This document shows positions 24,865 to 40,400 of a stretch of 64,000 bases of DNA, in pieces. The DNA is from Vespa crabro. Its lineage: Eukaryota; Arthropoda; Insecta; Hymenoptera; Vespidae. Numbering within the stretch: position 1 is the stretch's first letter; each line of letters begins with the position of its first letter. The notes beneath the pieces were generated by a model. It saw only the letters and a program-made list of their open reading frames with translations, was not told the origin of the DNA and did no database searches. The DNA lies in contig NW_025813598.1 of the NCBI RefSeq assembly GCF_910589235.1, forward strand, positions 62,001 to 126,000, read 5' to 3'. A program made the position numbers and the translations under genes.

Positions 24865-27800
24865 TTGCATTTCATAAGATCAAACATCTATTTTATATTG
24901 GAATCAAAGTTTTTAACATTCTTTCATATCGTATATACGATTTTTCGCTCATATACGCGTATCGTCGAAAAACGAAAACTTGAAATCTCGTTCAATTTCA
25001 ATGATTTTATATTCTATCGATGCAGAATAAAGAATATAACAAGAATATAACGTTTTTACTATGTTTAAATACGCGTTTTCATATGATAATTGTCGAAAAA
25101 CGTAATCGACATACGCGAATTTCGGTATATGCGAAGATAAAATCGTGAAATCTTTAATAATACTTGTGCCACAGTTAGAAAAATGTTACCAATCGATTCA
25201 GAACATTGCATTTCATAAGATCAAACATCTATTTTATATTGGAATCAAAGTTTTTAACATTCTTTCATATCGTATATACGATTTTTCGCTCATATACGCG
25301 TATCGTCGAAAAACGAAAACTTGAAATCTCGTTCAATTTCAATGATTTTATATTCTATCGATGCAGAATAAAGAATATAACAAGAATATAACGTTTTTAC
25401 TATGTTTAAATACGCGTTTTCATATGATAATTGTCGAAAAACGTAATCGACATACGCGAATTTCGGTATATGCGAAGATAAAATCGTGAAATCTTTAATA
25501 ATACTTGTGCCACAGTTAGAAAAATGTTACCAATCGATTCAGAACATTGCATTTCATAAGATCAAACATCTATTTTATATTGGAATCAAAGTTTTTAACA
25601 TTCTTTCATATCGTATATACGATTTTTCGCTCATATACGCGTATCGTCGAAAAACGAAAACTTGAAATCTCGTTCAATTTCAATGATTTTATATTCTATC
25701 GATGCAGAATAAAGAATATAACAAGAATATAACGTTTTTACTATGTTTAAATACGCGTATTCATATGATAATTGTCGAAAAACGTAATCGACATACGCGA
25801 ATTTCGGTATATGCGAAGATAAAATCGTGAAATCTTTAATAATACTTGTGCCACAGTTAGAAAAATGTTACCAATCGATTCAGAACATTGCATTTCATAA
25901 GATCAAACATCTATTTTATATTGGAATCAAAGTTTTTAACATTCTTTCATATCGTATATATGATTTTTCGCTCATATACGCGTATCGTCGAAAAACGAAA
26001 ACTTGAAATCTCGTTCAATTTCAATGATTTTATATTCTATCGATGCAGAATAAAGAATATAACAAGAATATAACGTTTTTACTATGTTTAAATACGCGTT
26101 TTCATATGATAATTGTCGAAAAACGTAATCGACATACGCGAATTTCGGTATATGCGAAGATAAAATCGTGAAATCTTTAATAATACTTGTGCCACAGTTA
26201 GAAGAATGTTACCAATCGATTCAGAACATTGCATTTCATAAGATCAAACATCTATTTTATATTGGAATCAAAGTTTTTAACATTCTTTCATATCGTATAT
26301 ACGATTTTTCGCTCATATACGCGTATCGTCGAAAAACGAAAACTTGAAATCTCGTTCAATTTCAATGATTTTATATTCTATCGATGCAGAATAAAGAATA
26401 TAACAAGAATATAACGTTTTTACTTTGTTTAAATACGCGTTTTCATATGATAATTGTCGAAAAACGTAATCGACATACGCGAATTTCGGTATATGCGAAG
26501 ATAAAATCGTGAAATCTTTAATAATACTTGTGCCACAGTTAGAAAAATGTTACCAATCGATTCAGAACATTGCATTTCATAAGATCAAACATCTATTTTA
26601 TATTGGAATCAAAGTTCTTAACATTCTTTCATATCGTATATACGATTTTTCGCTCATATACGCGTATCGTCGAAAAACGAAAACTTGAAATCTCGTTCAA
26701 TTTCAATGATTTTATATTCTATCGATGCAGAATAAAGAATATAACAAGAATATATCGTTTTTACTATGTTTAAATACGCGTTTTCATATGATAATTGTCG
26801 AAAAACGTAATCGACATACGCGAATTTCGGTATATGCGAAGATAAAATCGTGAAATCTTTAATAATACTTGTGCCACAGTTAGAAAAATGTTACCAATCG
26901 ATTCAGAACATTGCATTTCATAAGATCAAACATCTATTTTATATTGGAATCAAAGTTTTTAACATTCTTTCATATCGTATATACGATTTTTCGCTCATAT
27001 ACGCGTATCGTCGAAAAACGAAAACTTGAAATCTCGTTCAATTTCAATGATTTTATATTCTATCGATGCAGAATAAAGAATATAACAAGAATATAACGTT
27101 TTTACTTTGTTTAAATACGCGTTTCCATATGATAATTGTCGAAAAACGTAATCGACATACGCGAATTTCGGTATATGCGAAGATAAAATCGTGAAATCTT
27201 TAAAAATACTTGTGCCACAGTTAGAAAAATGTTACCAATCGATTCAGAACATTGCATTTCATAAGATCAAACATCTATTTTATATTGGAATCAAAGTTTT
27301 TAACATTCTTTCATATCGTATATACGATTTTTCGCTCATATACGCGTATCGTCGAAAAACGAAAACTTGAAATCTCGTTCAATTTCAATGATTTTATATT
27401 CTATCGATGCAGAATACAGAATATAACAAGAATATAACGTTTTTACTATGTTTAAATACGCGTTTTCATATGATAATTGTCGAAAAACTTAATCGACATA
27501 CGCGAATTTCGGTATATGCGAAGATAAAATCGTGAAATCTTTAATAATACTTGTGCCACAGTTATAAAAATGTTACCAATCGATTCAGAACATTGCATTT
27601 CATAAGATCAAACATCTATTTTATATTGGAATCAAAGTTTTTTACATTCTTTCATATCGTATATACGATTTTTCGCTCATATACGCGTATCGTCGAAAAA
27701 CGAAAACTTGAAATCTCGTTCAATTTCAATGATTTTATATTCTATCGATGCAGAATAAAGAATATAACAAGAATATAACGTTTTTACTATGTTTAAATAC

Positions 27801-29297
27801 GCGTTTTCATATGATAATTGTCGAAAAACGTAATCGACATACGCGAATTTCGGTATATGCGAAGATAAAATCGTGAAATCTTTAATAATACTTGTGCCAC
27901 AGTTAGAAAAATGTTACCAATCGATTCAGAACATTGCATTTCATAAGATCAAACATCTATTTTATATTGGAATCAAAGTTTTTAACATTCTTTCATATCG
28001 TATATACGATTTTTCGCTCATATACGCGTATCGTCGAAAAACGAAAACTTGAAATCTCGTTCAATTTCAATGATTTTATATTCTATCGATGCAGAATAAA
28101 GAATATAACAAGAATATAACGTTTTTACTATGTTTAAATACGCGTTTTCATATGATAATTGTCGAAAAACGTAATCGACATACGCGAATTTCGGTATATG
28201 CGAAGATAAAATCGTGAAATCTTTAATAATACTTGTGCCACAGTTAGAAAAATGTTACCAATCGATTCAGAACATTGCATTTCATAAGATCAAACATCTA
28301 TTTTATATTGGAATCAAAGTTTTTAACATTCTTTCATATCGTATATACGATTTTTCGCTCATATACGCGTATCGTCGAAAAATGAAAACTTGAAATCTCG
28401 TTCAATTTCAATGATTTTATATTCTATCGATGCAGAATAAAGAATATAACAAGAATATAACGTTTTTACTATGTTTAAATACGCGTTTTCATATGATAAT
28501 TGTCGAAAAACGTAATCGACATACGCGAATTTCGGTATATGCGAAGATAAAATCGTGAAATCTTTAATAATACTTGTGCCACAGTTATAAAAATGTTACC
28601 AATCGATTCAGAACATTGCATTTCATAAGATCAAACATCTATTTTATATTGGAATCAAAGTTTTTAACATTCTTTCATATCGTATATACGATTTTTCGCT
28701 CATATACGCGTATCGTCGAAAAACGAAAACTTGAAATCTCGTTCAATTTCAATGATTTTATATTCTATCGATGCAGAATAAAGAATATAACAAAAATATA
28801 ACGTTTTTACTATGTTTAAATACGCGTTTTCATATGATGATTGTCGAAAAACGTAATCGACATACGCGAATTTCGGTATATGCGAAGATAAAATCGTGAA
28901 ATCTTTAATAATACTTGTGCCACAGTTAGAAAAATGTTACCAATCGATTCAGAACATTGCATTTCATAAGATCAAACATCTATTTTATATTGGAATCAAA
29001 GTTTTTAACATTCTTTCATATCGTATATACGATTTTTCGCTCATATACGCGTATCGTCGAAAAACGAAAACTTGAAATCTCGTTCAATTTCAATGATTTT
29101 ATATTCTATCGATGCAGAATAAAGAATATAACAAGAATATAACGTTTTTACTATGTTTAAATACGCGTTTTCATATGATAATTGTCGAAAAACGTAATCG
29201 ACATACGCGAATTTCGGTATATGCGAAGATAAAATCGTGAAATCTTTAATAATACTTGTGCCACAGTTAGAAAAATGTTACCAATCGATTCAGAACA

Positions 29298-30661
29298 TTG
29301 CATTTCATAAGATCAAACATCTATTTTATATTGGAATCAAAGTTTTTAACATTCTTTCATATCGTATATACGATTTTTCGCTCATATACGCGTATCGTCG
29401 AAAAACGAAAACTTGAAATCTCGTTCAATTTCAATGATTTTATATTCTATCGATGCAGAATAAAGAATATAACAAGAATATAACGTTTTTACTTTGTTTA
29501 AATACGCGTTTTCATATGATAATTGTCGAAAAACGTAATCGACATACGCGAATTTCGGTATATGCGAAGATAAAATCGTGAAATCTTTAATAATACTTGT
29601 GCCACAGTTAGAAAAATGTTACCAATCGATTCAGAACATTGCATTTCATAAGATCAAACATCTATTTTATATTGGAATCAAAGTTTTTAACATTCTTTCA
29701 TATCGTATATACGATTTTTCGCTCATATACGCGTATCGTCGAAAAACGAAAACTTGAAATCTCGTTCAATTTCAATGATTTTATATTCTATCGATGCAGA
29801 ATAAAGAATATAACAAGAATATAACGTTTTTACTATGTTTAAATACGCGTTTTCATATGATAATTGTCGACAAACGTAATCGACATACGCGAATTTCGGT
29901 ATATGCGAAGATAAAATCGTGAAATCTTTAATAATACTTGTGCCACAGTTAGAAAAATGTTACCAATCGATTCAGAACATTGCATTTCATAAGATCAAAC
30001 ATCTATTTTATATTGGAATCAAAGTTTTTAACATTCTTTCATATCGTATATACGATTTTTCGCTCATATACGCGTATCGTCGAAAAACGAAAACTTGAAA
30101 TCTCGTTCAATTTCAATGATTTTATATTCTATCGATGCAGAATAAAGAATATAACAAGAATATAACGTTTCTACTTTGTTTAAATACGCGTTTTCATATG
30201 ATAATTGTCGAAAAACGTAATCGACATACGCGAATTTCGGTATATGCGAAGATAAAATCGTGAAATCTTTAATAATACTTGTGCCACAGTTAGAAAAATG
30301 TTACCAATCGATTCAGAACATTGCATTTCATAAGATCAAACATCTATTTTATATTGGAATCAAAGTTTTTAACATTCTTTCATATCGTATATACGATTTT
30401 TCGCTCATATACGCGTATCGTCGAAAAACGAAAACTTGAAATCTCGTTCAATTTCAATGATTTTATATTCTATCGATGCAGAATAAAGAATATAACAAGA
30501 ATATAACGTTTTTACTATGTTTAAATACGCGTTTTCATATGATAATTGTCGACAAACGTAATCGACATACGCGAATTTCGGTATATGCGAAGATAAAATC
30601 GTGAAATCTTTAATAATACTTGTGCCACAGTTAGAAAAATGTTACCAATCGATTCAGAACA
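29298..30661 (+). repeat. tandem dimer duplication (k = 85-86 and 87-88)
   Basis: ACTTTG then GTCGACAAACG occurs in k85/k86 and again in k87/k88, a 682-bp duplication. k87 has a private CGTTTCTAC. Confidence 0.75.
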
Positions 30662-33048
30662 TTGCATTTCATAAGATCAAACATCTATTTTATATTGGAA
30701 TCAAAGTTTTTAACATTCTTTCATATCGTATATACGATTTTTCGCTCATATACGCGTATCGTCGAAAAACGAAAACTTGAAATCTCGTTCAATTTCAATG
30801 ATTTTATATTCTATCGATGCAGAATAAAGAATATAACAAGAATATAACGTTTTTACTATGTTTAAATACGCGTTTTCATATGATAATTGTCGAAAAACGT
30901 AATCGACATACGCGAATTTCGGTATATGCGAAGATAAAATCGTGAAATCTTTAATAATACTTGTGCCACAGATAGAAAAATGTTACCAATCGATTCAGAA
31001 CATTGCATTTCATAAGATCAAACATCTATTTTATATTTGAATCAAAGTTTTTAACATTCTTTCATATCGTATATACGATTTTTCGCTCATATACGCGTAT
31101 CGTCGAAAAACGAAAACTTGAAATCTCGTTCAATTTCAATGATTTTATATTCTATCGATGCAGAATAAAGAATATAACAAGAATATAACGTTTTTACTAT
31201 GTTTAAATACGCGTTTTCATATGATAATTGTCGAAAAACGTAATCGACATACGCGAATTTCGGTACATGCAAAGATAAAATCGTGAAATCTTTAATAATA
31301 CTTGTGCCACAGTTAGAAAAATGTTACCAATCGATTCAGAACATTGCATTTCATAAGATCAAACATCTATTTTATATTGGAATCAAAGTTTTTAACATTC
31401 TTTCATATCGTATATACGATTTTTCGCTCATATACGCGTATCGTCGAAAAACGAAAACTTGAAATCTCGTTCAATTTCAATGATTTTATATTCTATCGAT
31501 GCAGAATAAAGAATATAACAAGAATATAACGTTTTTACTATGTTTAAATACGCGTTTTCATATGATAATTGTCGAAAAACGTAATCGACATACGCGAATT
31601 TCGGTATATGCGAAGATAAAATCGTGAAATCTTTAATAATAATTGTGCCACAGTTAGAAAAATGTTACCAATCGATTCAGAACATTGCATTTCATAAGAT
31701 CAAACATCTATTTTATATTGGAATCAAAGTTTTTAACATTCTATCATATCGTATATACGATTTTTCGCTCATATACGCGTATCGTCGAAAAACGAAAACT
31801 TGAAATCTCGTTCAATTTCAATGATTTTATATTCTATCGATGCAGAATAAAGAATATAACAAGAATATAACGTTTTTACTATGTTTAAATACGCGTTTTC
31901 ATATGATAATTGTCGAAAAACGTAATCGACATACGCGAATTTCGGTATATGCGAAGATAAAATCGTGAAATCTTTAATAATACTTGAGCCACAGTTAGAA
32001 AAATGTTACCAATCGATTCAGAACATTGCATTTCATAAGATCAAACATCTATTTTATATTGGAATCAAAGTTTTTAACATTCTTTCATATCGTATATACG
32101 ATTTTTCGCTCATATACGCGTATCGTCGAAAAACGAAAACTTGAAATCTCGTTCAATTTCAATGATTTTATATTCTATCGATGCAGAATAAAGAATATAA
32201 CAAGAATATAACGTTTTTACTATGTTTAAATACGCGTTTTCATATGATAATTGTCGAAAAACGTAATCGACATACGCGAATTTCGGTATATGCGAAGATA
32301 AAATCGTGAAATCTTTAATAATACTTGTGCCACAGTTAGAAAAATGTTACCAATCGATTCAGAACATTGCATTTCATAAGATCAAACATCTATTTTATAT
32401 TGGAATCAAAGTTTTTAACATTCTTTCATATCGTATATACGATTTTTCGCTCATATACGCGTATCGTCGAAAAACGAAAACTTGAAATCTCGTTCAATTT
32501 CAATGATTTTATATTCTATCGATGCAGAATAAAGAATATAACAAGAATATAACGTTTTTACTTTGTTTAAATACGCGTTTTCATATGATAATTGTCGAAA
32601 AACGTAATCGACATACGCGAATTTCGGTATATGCGAAGATAAAATCGTGAAATCTTTAATAATACTTGTGCCACAGTTAGAAAAATGTTACCAATCGATT
32701 CAGAACATTGCATTTCATAAGATCAAACATCTATTTTATATTGGAATCAAAGTTTTTAACATTCTTTCATATCGTATATACGATTTTTCGCTCATATACG
32801 CGTATCGTCGAAAAACGAAAACTTGAAATCTCGTTCAATTTCAATGATTTTATATTCTATCGATGCAGAATAAAGAATATAACAAGAATATAACGTTTTT
32901 ACTATGTTTAAATACGCGTTTTCATATGATAATTGTCGAAAAACGTAATCGACATACGCGAATTTCGGTATATGCGAAGATAAAATCGTGAAATCTTTAA
33001 TAATACTTGTGCCACAGTTAGAAAAATGTTACCAATCGATTCAGAACA

Positions 33049-36000
33049 TTGCATTTCATAAGATCAAACATCTATTTTATATTGGAATCAAAGTTTTTAA
33101 CATTCTTTCATATCGTATATACGATTTTTCGCTCATATACGCGTATCGTCGAAAAACGAAAACTTGAAATCTCGTTCAATTTCAATGATTTTATATTCTA
33201 TCGATGCAGAATAAAGAATATAACAAGAATATAACGTTTTTACTTTGTTTAAATACGCGTTTTCATATGATAATTGTCGAAAAACGTAATCGACATACGC
33301 GAATTTCGGTATATGCGAAGATAAAATCGTGAAATCTTTAATAATACTTGTGCCACAGTTAGAAAAATGTTACCAATCGATTCAGAACATTGCATTTCAT
33401 AAGATCAAACATCTATTTTATATTGGAATCAAAGTTTTTAACATTCTTTCATATCGTATATACGATTTTTCGCTCATATACGCGTATCGTCGAAAAACGA
33501 AAACTTGAAATCTCGTTCAATTTCAATGATTTTATATTCTATCGATGCAGAATAAAGAATATAACAAGAATATATCGTTTTTACTATGTTTAAATACGCG
33601 TTTTCATATGATAATTGTCGAAAAACGTAATCGACATACGCGAATTTCGGTATATGCGAAGATAAAATCGTGAAATCTTTAATAATACTTGTGCCACAGT
33701 TAGAAAAATGTTACCAATCGATTCAGAACATTGCATTTCATAAGATCAAACATCTATTTTATATTGGAATCAAAGTTTTTAACATTATTTCATATCGTAT
33801 ATACGATTTTTCGCTCATATACGCGTATCGTCGAAAAACGAAAACTTGAAATCTCGTTCAATTTCAATGATTTTATATTCTATCGATGCAGAATAAAGAA
33901 TATAACAAGAATATAACGTTTTTACTATGTTTAAATACGCGTTTTCATATGATAATTGTCGAAAAACGTAATCGACATACGCGAATTTCGGTATATGCGA
34001 AGATAAAATCGTGAAATCTTTAATAATACTTGTGCCACAGTTAGAAAAATGTTACCAATCGATTCAGAACATTGCATTTCATAAGATCAAACATCTATTT
34101 TATATTGGAATCAAAGTTTTTAACATTCTTTCATATCGTATATACGATTTTTCGCTCATATACGCGTATCGTCGAAAAACGAAAACTTGAAATCTCGTTC
34201 AATTTCAATGATTTTATATTCTATCGATGCAGAATAAAGAATATAACAAGAATATAACGTTTTTACTTTGTTTAAATACGCGTTTTCATATGATAATTGT
34301 CGAAAAACGTAATCGACATACGCGAATTTCGGTATATGCGAAGATAAAATCGTGAAATCTTTAATAATACTTGTGCCACAGTTAGAAAAATGTTACCAAT
34401 CGATTCAGAACATTGCATTTCATAAGATCAAACATCTATTTTATATTGGAATCAAAGTTTTTAACATTCTTTCATATCGTATATACGATTTTTCGCTCAT
34501 ATACGCGTATCGTCGAAAAACGAAAACTTGAAATCTCGTTCAATTTCAATGATTTTATATTCTATCGATGCAGAATAAAGAATATAACAAGAATATAACG
34601 TTTTTACTATGTTTAAATACGCGTTTTCATATGATAATTGTCGAAAAACGTAATCGACATACGCGAATTTCGGTATATGCGAAGATAAAATCGTGAAATC
34701 TTTAATAATACTTGTGCCACAGTTAGAAAAATGTTACCAATCGATTCAGAACATTGCATTTCATAAGATCAAACATCTATTTTATATTGGAATCAAAGTT
34801 TTTAACATTCTTTCATATCGTATATACGATTTTTCGCTCATATACGCGTATCGTCGAAAAACGAAAACTTGAAATCTCGTTCAATTTCAATGATTTTATA
34901 TTCTATCGATGCAGAATAAAGAATATAACAAGAATATAACGTTTTTACTATGTTTAAATACGCGTTTTCTTATGATAATTGTCGAAAAATGTAATCGACA
35001 TACGCGAATTTCGGTATATGCGAAGATAAAATCGTGAAATCTTTAATAATACTTGTGCCACAGTTATAAAAATGTTACCAATCGATTCAGAACATTGCAT
35101 TTCATAAGATCAAACATCTATTTTATATTGGAATCAAAGTTTTTAACATTCTTTCATATCGTATATACGATTTTTCGCTCATATACGCGTATCGTCGAAA
35201 AACGAAAACTTGAAATCTCGTTCAATTTCAATGATTTTATATTCTATCGATGCAGAATAAAGAATATAACAAGAATATAACGTTTTTACTATGTTTAAAT
35301 ACGCGTTTTCATAAGATAATTGTCGAAAAACGTAATCGACATACGCGAATTTCGGTATATGCGAAGATAAAATCGTGAAATCTTTAATAATACTTGTGCC
35401 ACAGTTAGAAAAATGTTACCAATCGATTCAGAACATTGCATTTCATAAGATCAAACATCTATTTTATATTGGAATCAAAGTTTTTAACATTCTTTCATAT
35501 CGTATATACGATTTTTCGCTCATATACGCGTATCGTCGAAAAACGAAAACTTGAAATCTCGTTCAATTTCAACGATTTTATATTCTATCGATGCAGAATA
35601 AAGAATATAACAAGAATATAACGTTTTTACTTTGTTTAAATACGCGTTTTCATATGATAATTGTCGAAAAACGTAATCGACATACGCGAATTTCGGTATA
35701 TGCGAAGATAAAATCGTGAAATCTTTAATAATACTTGTGCCACAGTTATAAAAATGTTACCAATCGATTCAGAACATTGCATTTCATAAGATCAAACATC
35801 TATTTTATATTGGAATCAAAGTTTTTAACATTCTTTCATATCGTATATACGATTTTTCGCTCATATACGCGTATCGTCGAAAAACGAAAACTTGAAATCT
35901 CGTTCAATTTCAATGATTTTATATTCTATCGATGCAGAATAAAGAATATAACAAGAATATAACGTTTTTACTATGTTTAAATACGCGTTTTCATATGATA

Positions 36001-37481
36001 ATTGTCGAAAAACGTAATCGACATACGCGAATTTCGGTATATGCGAAGATAAAATCGTGAAATCTTTAATAATACTTGTGCCACAGTTAGGAAAATGTTA
36101 CCAATCGATTCAGAACATTGCATTTCATAAGATCAAACATCTATTTTATATTGGAATCAAAGTTTTTAACATTCTTTCATATCGTATATACGATTTTTCG
36201 CTCATATACGCGTATCGTCGAAAAACGAAAACTTGAAATCTCGTTCAATTTCAATGATTTTATATTCTATCGATGCAGAATAAAGAATATAACAAGAATA
36301 TAACGTTTTTACTTTGTTTAAATACGCGTTTTCATATGATAATTGTCGAAAAACGTAATCGACATACGCGAATTTCGGTATATGCGAAGATAAAATCGTG
36401 AAATCTTTAATAATACTTGTGCCACAGTTAGAAAAATGTTACCAATCGATTCAGAACATTGCATTTCATAAGATCAAACATCTATTTTATATTGGAATCA
36501 AAGTTTTTAACATTCTTTCATATCGTATATACGATTTTTCGCTCATATACGCGTATCGTCGAAAAACGAAAACTTGAAATCTCGTTAAATTTCAATGATT
36601 TTATATTCTATCGATGCAGAATAAAGAATATAACAAGAATATAACGTTTTTACTATGTTTAAATACGCGTTTTCATATGATAATTGTCGAAAAACGTAAT
36701 CGACATACACGAATTTCGGTATATGCGAAGATAAAATCGTGAAATCTTTAATAATACTTGTGCCACAGTTAGAAAAATGTTACCAATCGATTCAGAACAT
36801 TGCATTTCATAAGATCAAACATCTATTTTATATTGAAATCAAAGTTTTTAACATTCTTTCATATCGTATATACGATTTTTCGCTCATATACGCGTATCGT
36901 CGAAAAACGAAAACTTGAAATCTCGTTCAATTTCAATGATTTTATATTCTATCGATGCAGAATAAAGAATATAACAAGAATATAACGTTTTTACTATGTT
37001 CAAATACGCGTTTTCATATGATAATTGTCGAAAAACGTAATCGACATACGCGAATTTCGGTATATGCGAAGATAAAATCGTGAAATCTTTAATAATACTT
37101 GTGCCACAGTTAGAAAAATGTTACCAATCGATTCAGAACATTGCATTTCATAAGATCAAACATCTATTTTATATTGGAATCAAAGTTTTTAACATTCTTT
37201 CATATCGTATATACGATTTTTCGCTCATATACGCGTATCGTCGAAAAACGAAAACTTGAAATCTCGTTCAATTTCAATGATTTTATATTCTATCGATGCA
37301 GAATAAAGAATATAACAAGAATATAACGTTTTTACTATGTTTAAATACGCGTTTTCATATGATAATTGTCGAAAAACGTAATCGACATACGCGAATTTCG
37401 GTATATGCGAAGATAAAATCGTGAAATCTTTAATAATACTTGTGCCACAGTTAGAAAAATGTTACCAATCGATTCAGAACA
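33049..37481 (+). repeat. 13-monomer block E1 (k = 96-108)
   Basis: Barcode: ACTTTG (96), ATATCG (97), ATTATTTC (98), ACTTTG (99), ATGTAATCG plus TTATAAAAA (101), CATAAGATAA (102), ACTTTG plus TTATAAAAA (103), GTTAGGAAAA (104), ACTTTG (105), TACACGAAT (106), GTTCAAAT (107). All eleven marked copies recur exactly 4,433 bp to the right. Private changes here: TCTTATG (101), AACGATT (103), GTTAAATT (106), ATTGAAATC (107). Confidence 0.93.
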
Positions 37482-40400
37482 TTGCATTTCATAAGATCAA
37501 ACATCTATTTTATATTGGAATCAAAGTTTTTAACATTCTTTCATATCGTATATACGATTTTTCGCTCATATACGCGTATCGTCGAAAAACGAAAACTTGA
37601 AATCTCGTTCAATTTCAATGATTTTATATTCTATCGATGCAGAATAAAGAATATAACAAGAATATAACGTTTTTACTTTGTTTAAATACGCGTTTTCATA
37701 TGATAATTGTCGAAAAACGTAATCGACATACGCGAATTTCGGTATATGCGAAGATAAAATCGTGAAATCTTTAATAATACTTGTGCCACAGTTAGAAAAA
37801 TGTTACCAATCGATTCAGAACATTGCATTTCATAAGATCAAACATCTATTTTATATTGGAATCAAAGTTTTTAACATTCTTTCATATCGTATATACGATT
37901 TTTCGCTCATATACGCGTATCGTCGAAAAACGAAAACTTGAAATCTCGTTCAATTTCAATGATTTTATATTCTATCGATGCAGAATAAAGAATATAACAA
38001 GAATATATCGTTTTTACTATGTTTAAATACGCGTTTTCATATGATAATTGTCGAAAAACGTAATCGACATACGCGAATTTCGGTATATGCGAAGATAAAA
38101 TCGTGAAATCTTTAATAATACTTGTGCCACAGTTAGAAAAATGTTACCAATCGATTCAGAACATTGCATTTCATAAGATCAAACATCTATTTTATATTGG
38201 AATCAAAGTTTTTAACATTATTTCATATCGTATATACGATTTTTCGCTCATATACGCGTATCGTCGAAAAACGAAAACTTGAAATCTCGTTCAATTTCAA
38301 TGATTTTATATTCTATCGATGCAGAATAAAGAATATAACAAGAATATAACGTTTTTACTATGTTTAAATACGCGTTTTCATATGATAATTGTCGAAAAAC
38401 GTAATCGACATACGCGAATTTCGGTATATGCGAAGATAAAATCGTGAAATCTTTAATAATACTTGTGCCACAGTTAGAAAAATGTTACCAATCGATTCAG
38501 AACATTGCATTTCATAAGATCAAACATCTATTTTATATTGGAATCAAAGTTTTTAACATTCTTTCATATCGTATATACGATTTTTCGCTCATATACGCGT
38601 ATCGTCGAAAAACGAAAACTTGAAATCTCGTTCAATTTCAATGATTTTATATTCTATCGATGCAGAATAAAGAATATAACAAGAATATAACGTTTTTACT
38701 TTGTTTAAATACGCGTTTTCATATGATAATTGTCGAAAAACGTAATCGACATACGCGAATTTCGGTATATGCGAAGATAAAATCGTGAAATCTTTAATAA
38801 TACTTGTGCCACAGTTAGAAAAATGTTACCAATCGATTCAGAACATTGCATTTCATAAGATCAAACATCTATTTTATATTGGAATCAAAGTTTTTAACAT
38901 TCTTTCATATCGTATATACGATTTTTCGCTCATATACGCGTATCGTCGAAAAACGAAAACTTGAAATCTCGTTCAATTTCAATGATTTTATATTCTATCG
39001 ATGCAGAATAAAGAATATAACAAGAATATAACGTTTTTACTATGTTTAAATACGCGTTTTCATATGATAATTGTCGAAAAACGTAATCGACATACGCGAA
39101 TTTCGGTATATGCGAAGATAAAATCGTGAAATCTTTAATAATACTTGTGCCACAGTTAGAAAAATGTTACCAATCGATTCAGAACATTGCATTTCATAAG
39201 ATCAAACATCTATTTTATATTGGAATCAAAGTTTTTAACATTCTTTCATATCGTATATACGATTTTTCGCTCATATACGCGTATCGTCGAAAAACGAAAA
39301 CTTGAAATCTCGTTCAATTTCAATGATTTTATATTCTATCGATGCAGAATAAAGAATATAACAAGAATATAACGTTTTTACTATGTTTAAATACGCGTTT
39401 TCATATGATAATTGTCGAAAAATGTAATCGACATACGCGAATTTCGGTATATGCGAAGATAAAATCGTGAAATCTTTAATAATACTTGTGCCACAGTTAT
39501 AAAAATGTTACCAATCGATTCAGAACATTGCATTTCATAAGATCAAACATCTATTTTATATTGGAATCAAAGTTTTTAACATTCTTTCATATCGTATATA
39601 CGATTTTTCGCTCATATACACGTATCGTCGAAAAACGAAAACTTGAAATCTCGTTCAATTTCAATGATTTTATATTCTATCGATGCAGAATAAAGAATAT
39701 AACAAGAATATAACGTTTTTACTATGTTTAAATACGCGTTTTCATAAGATAATTGTCGAAAAACGTAATCGACATACGCGAATTTCGGTATATGCGAAGA
39801 TAAAATCGTGAAATCTTTAATAATACTTGTGCCACAGTTAGAAAAATGTTACCAATCGATTCAGAACATTGCATTTCATAAGATCAAACATCTATTTTAT
39901 ATTGGAATCAAAGTTTTTAACATTCTTTCATATCGTATATACGATTTTTCGCTCATATACGCGTATCGTCGAAAAACGAAAACTTGAAATCTCGTTCAAT
40001 TTCAATGATTTTATATTCTATCGATGCAGAATAAAGAATATAACAAGAATATAACGTTTTTACTTTGTTTAAATACGCGTTTTCATATGATAATTGTCGA
40101 AAAACGTAATCGACATACGCGAATTTCGGTATATGCGAAGATAAAATCGTGAAATCTTTAATAATACTTGTGCCACAGTTATAAAAATGTTACCAATCGA
40201 TTCAGAACATTGCATTTCATAAGATCAAACATCTATTTTATATTGGAATCAAAGTTTTTAACATTCTTTCATATCGTATATACGATTTTTCGCTCATATA
40301 CGCGTATCGTCGAAAAACGAAAACTTGAAATCTCGTTCAATTTCAATGATTTTATATTCTATCGATGCAGAATAAAGAATATAACAAGAATATAACGTTT

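Noticed and set aside
31087..31272. A 61-codon minus-strand frame starting with ATG
   Set aside because: It exists only because copy k90 has private changes (GGTACATGCAAAG) that create a start on the minus strand. Its counterpart is absent in other monomers and it resembles no known protein.
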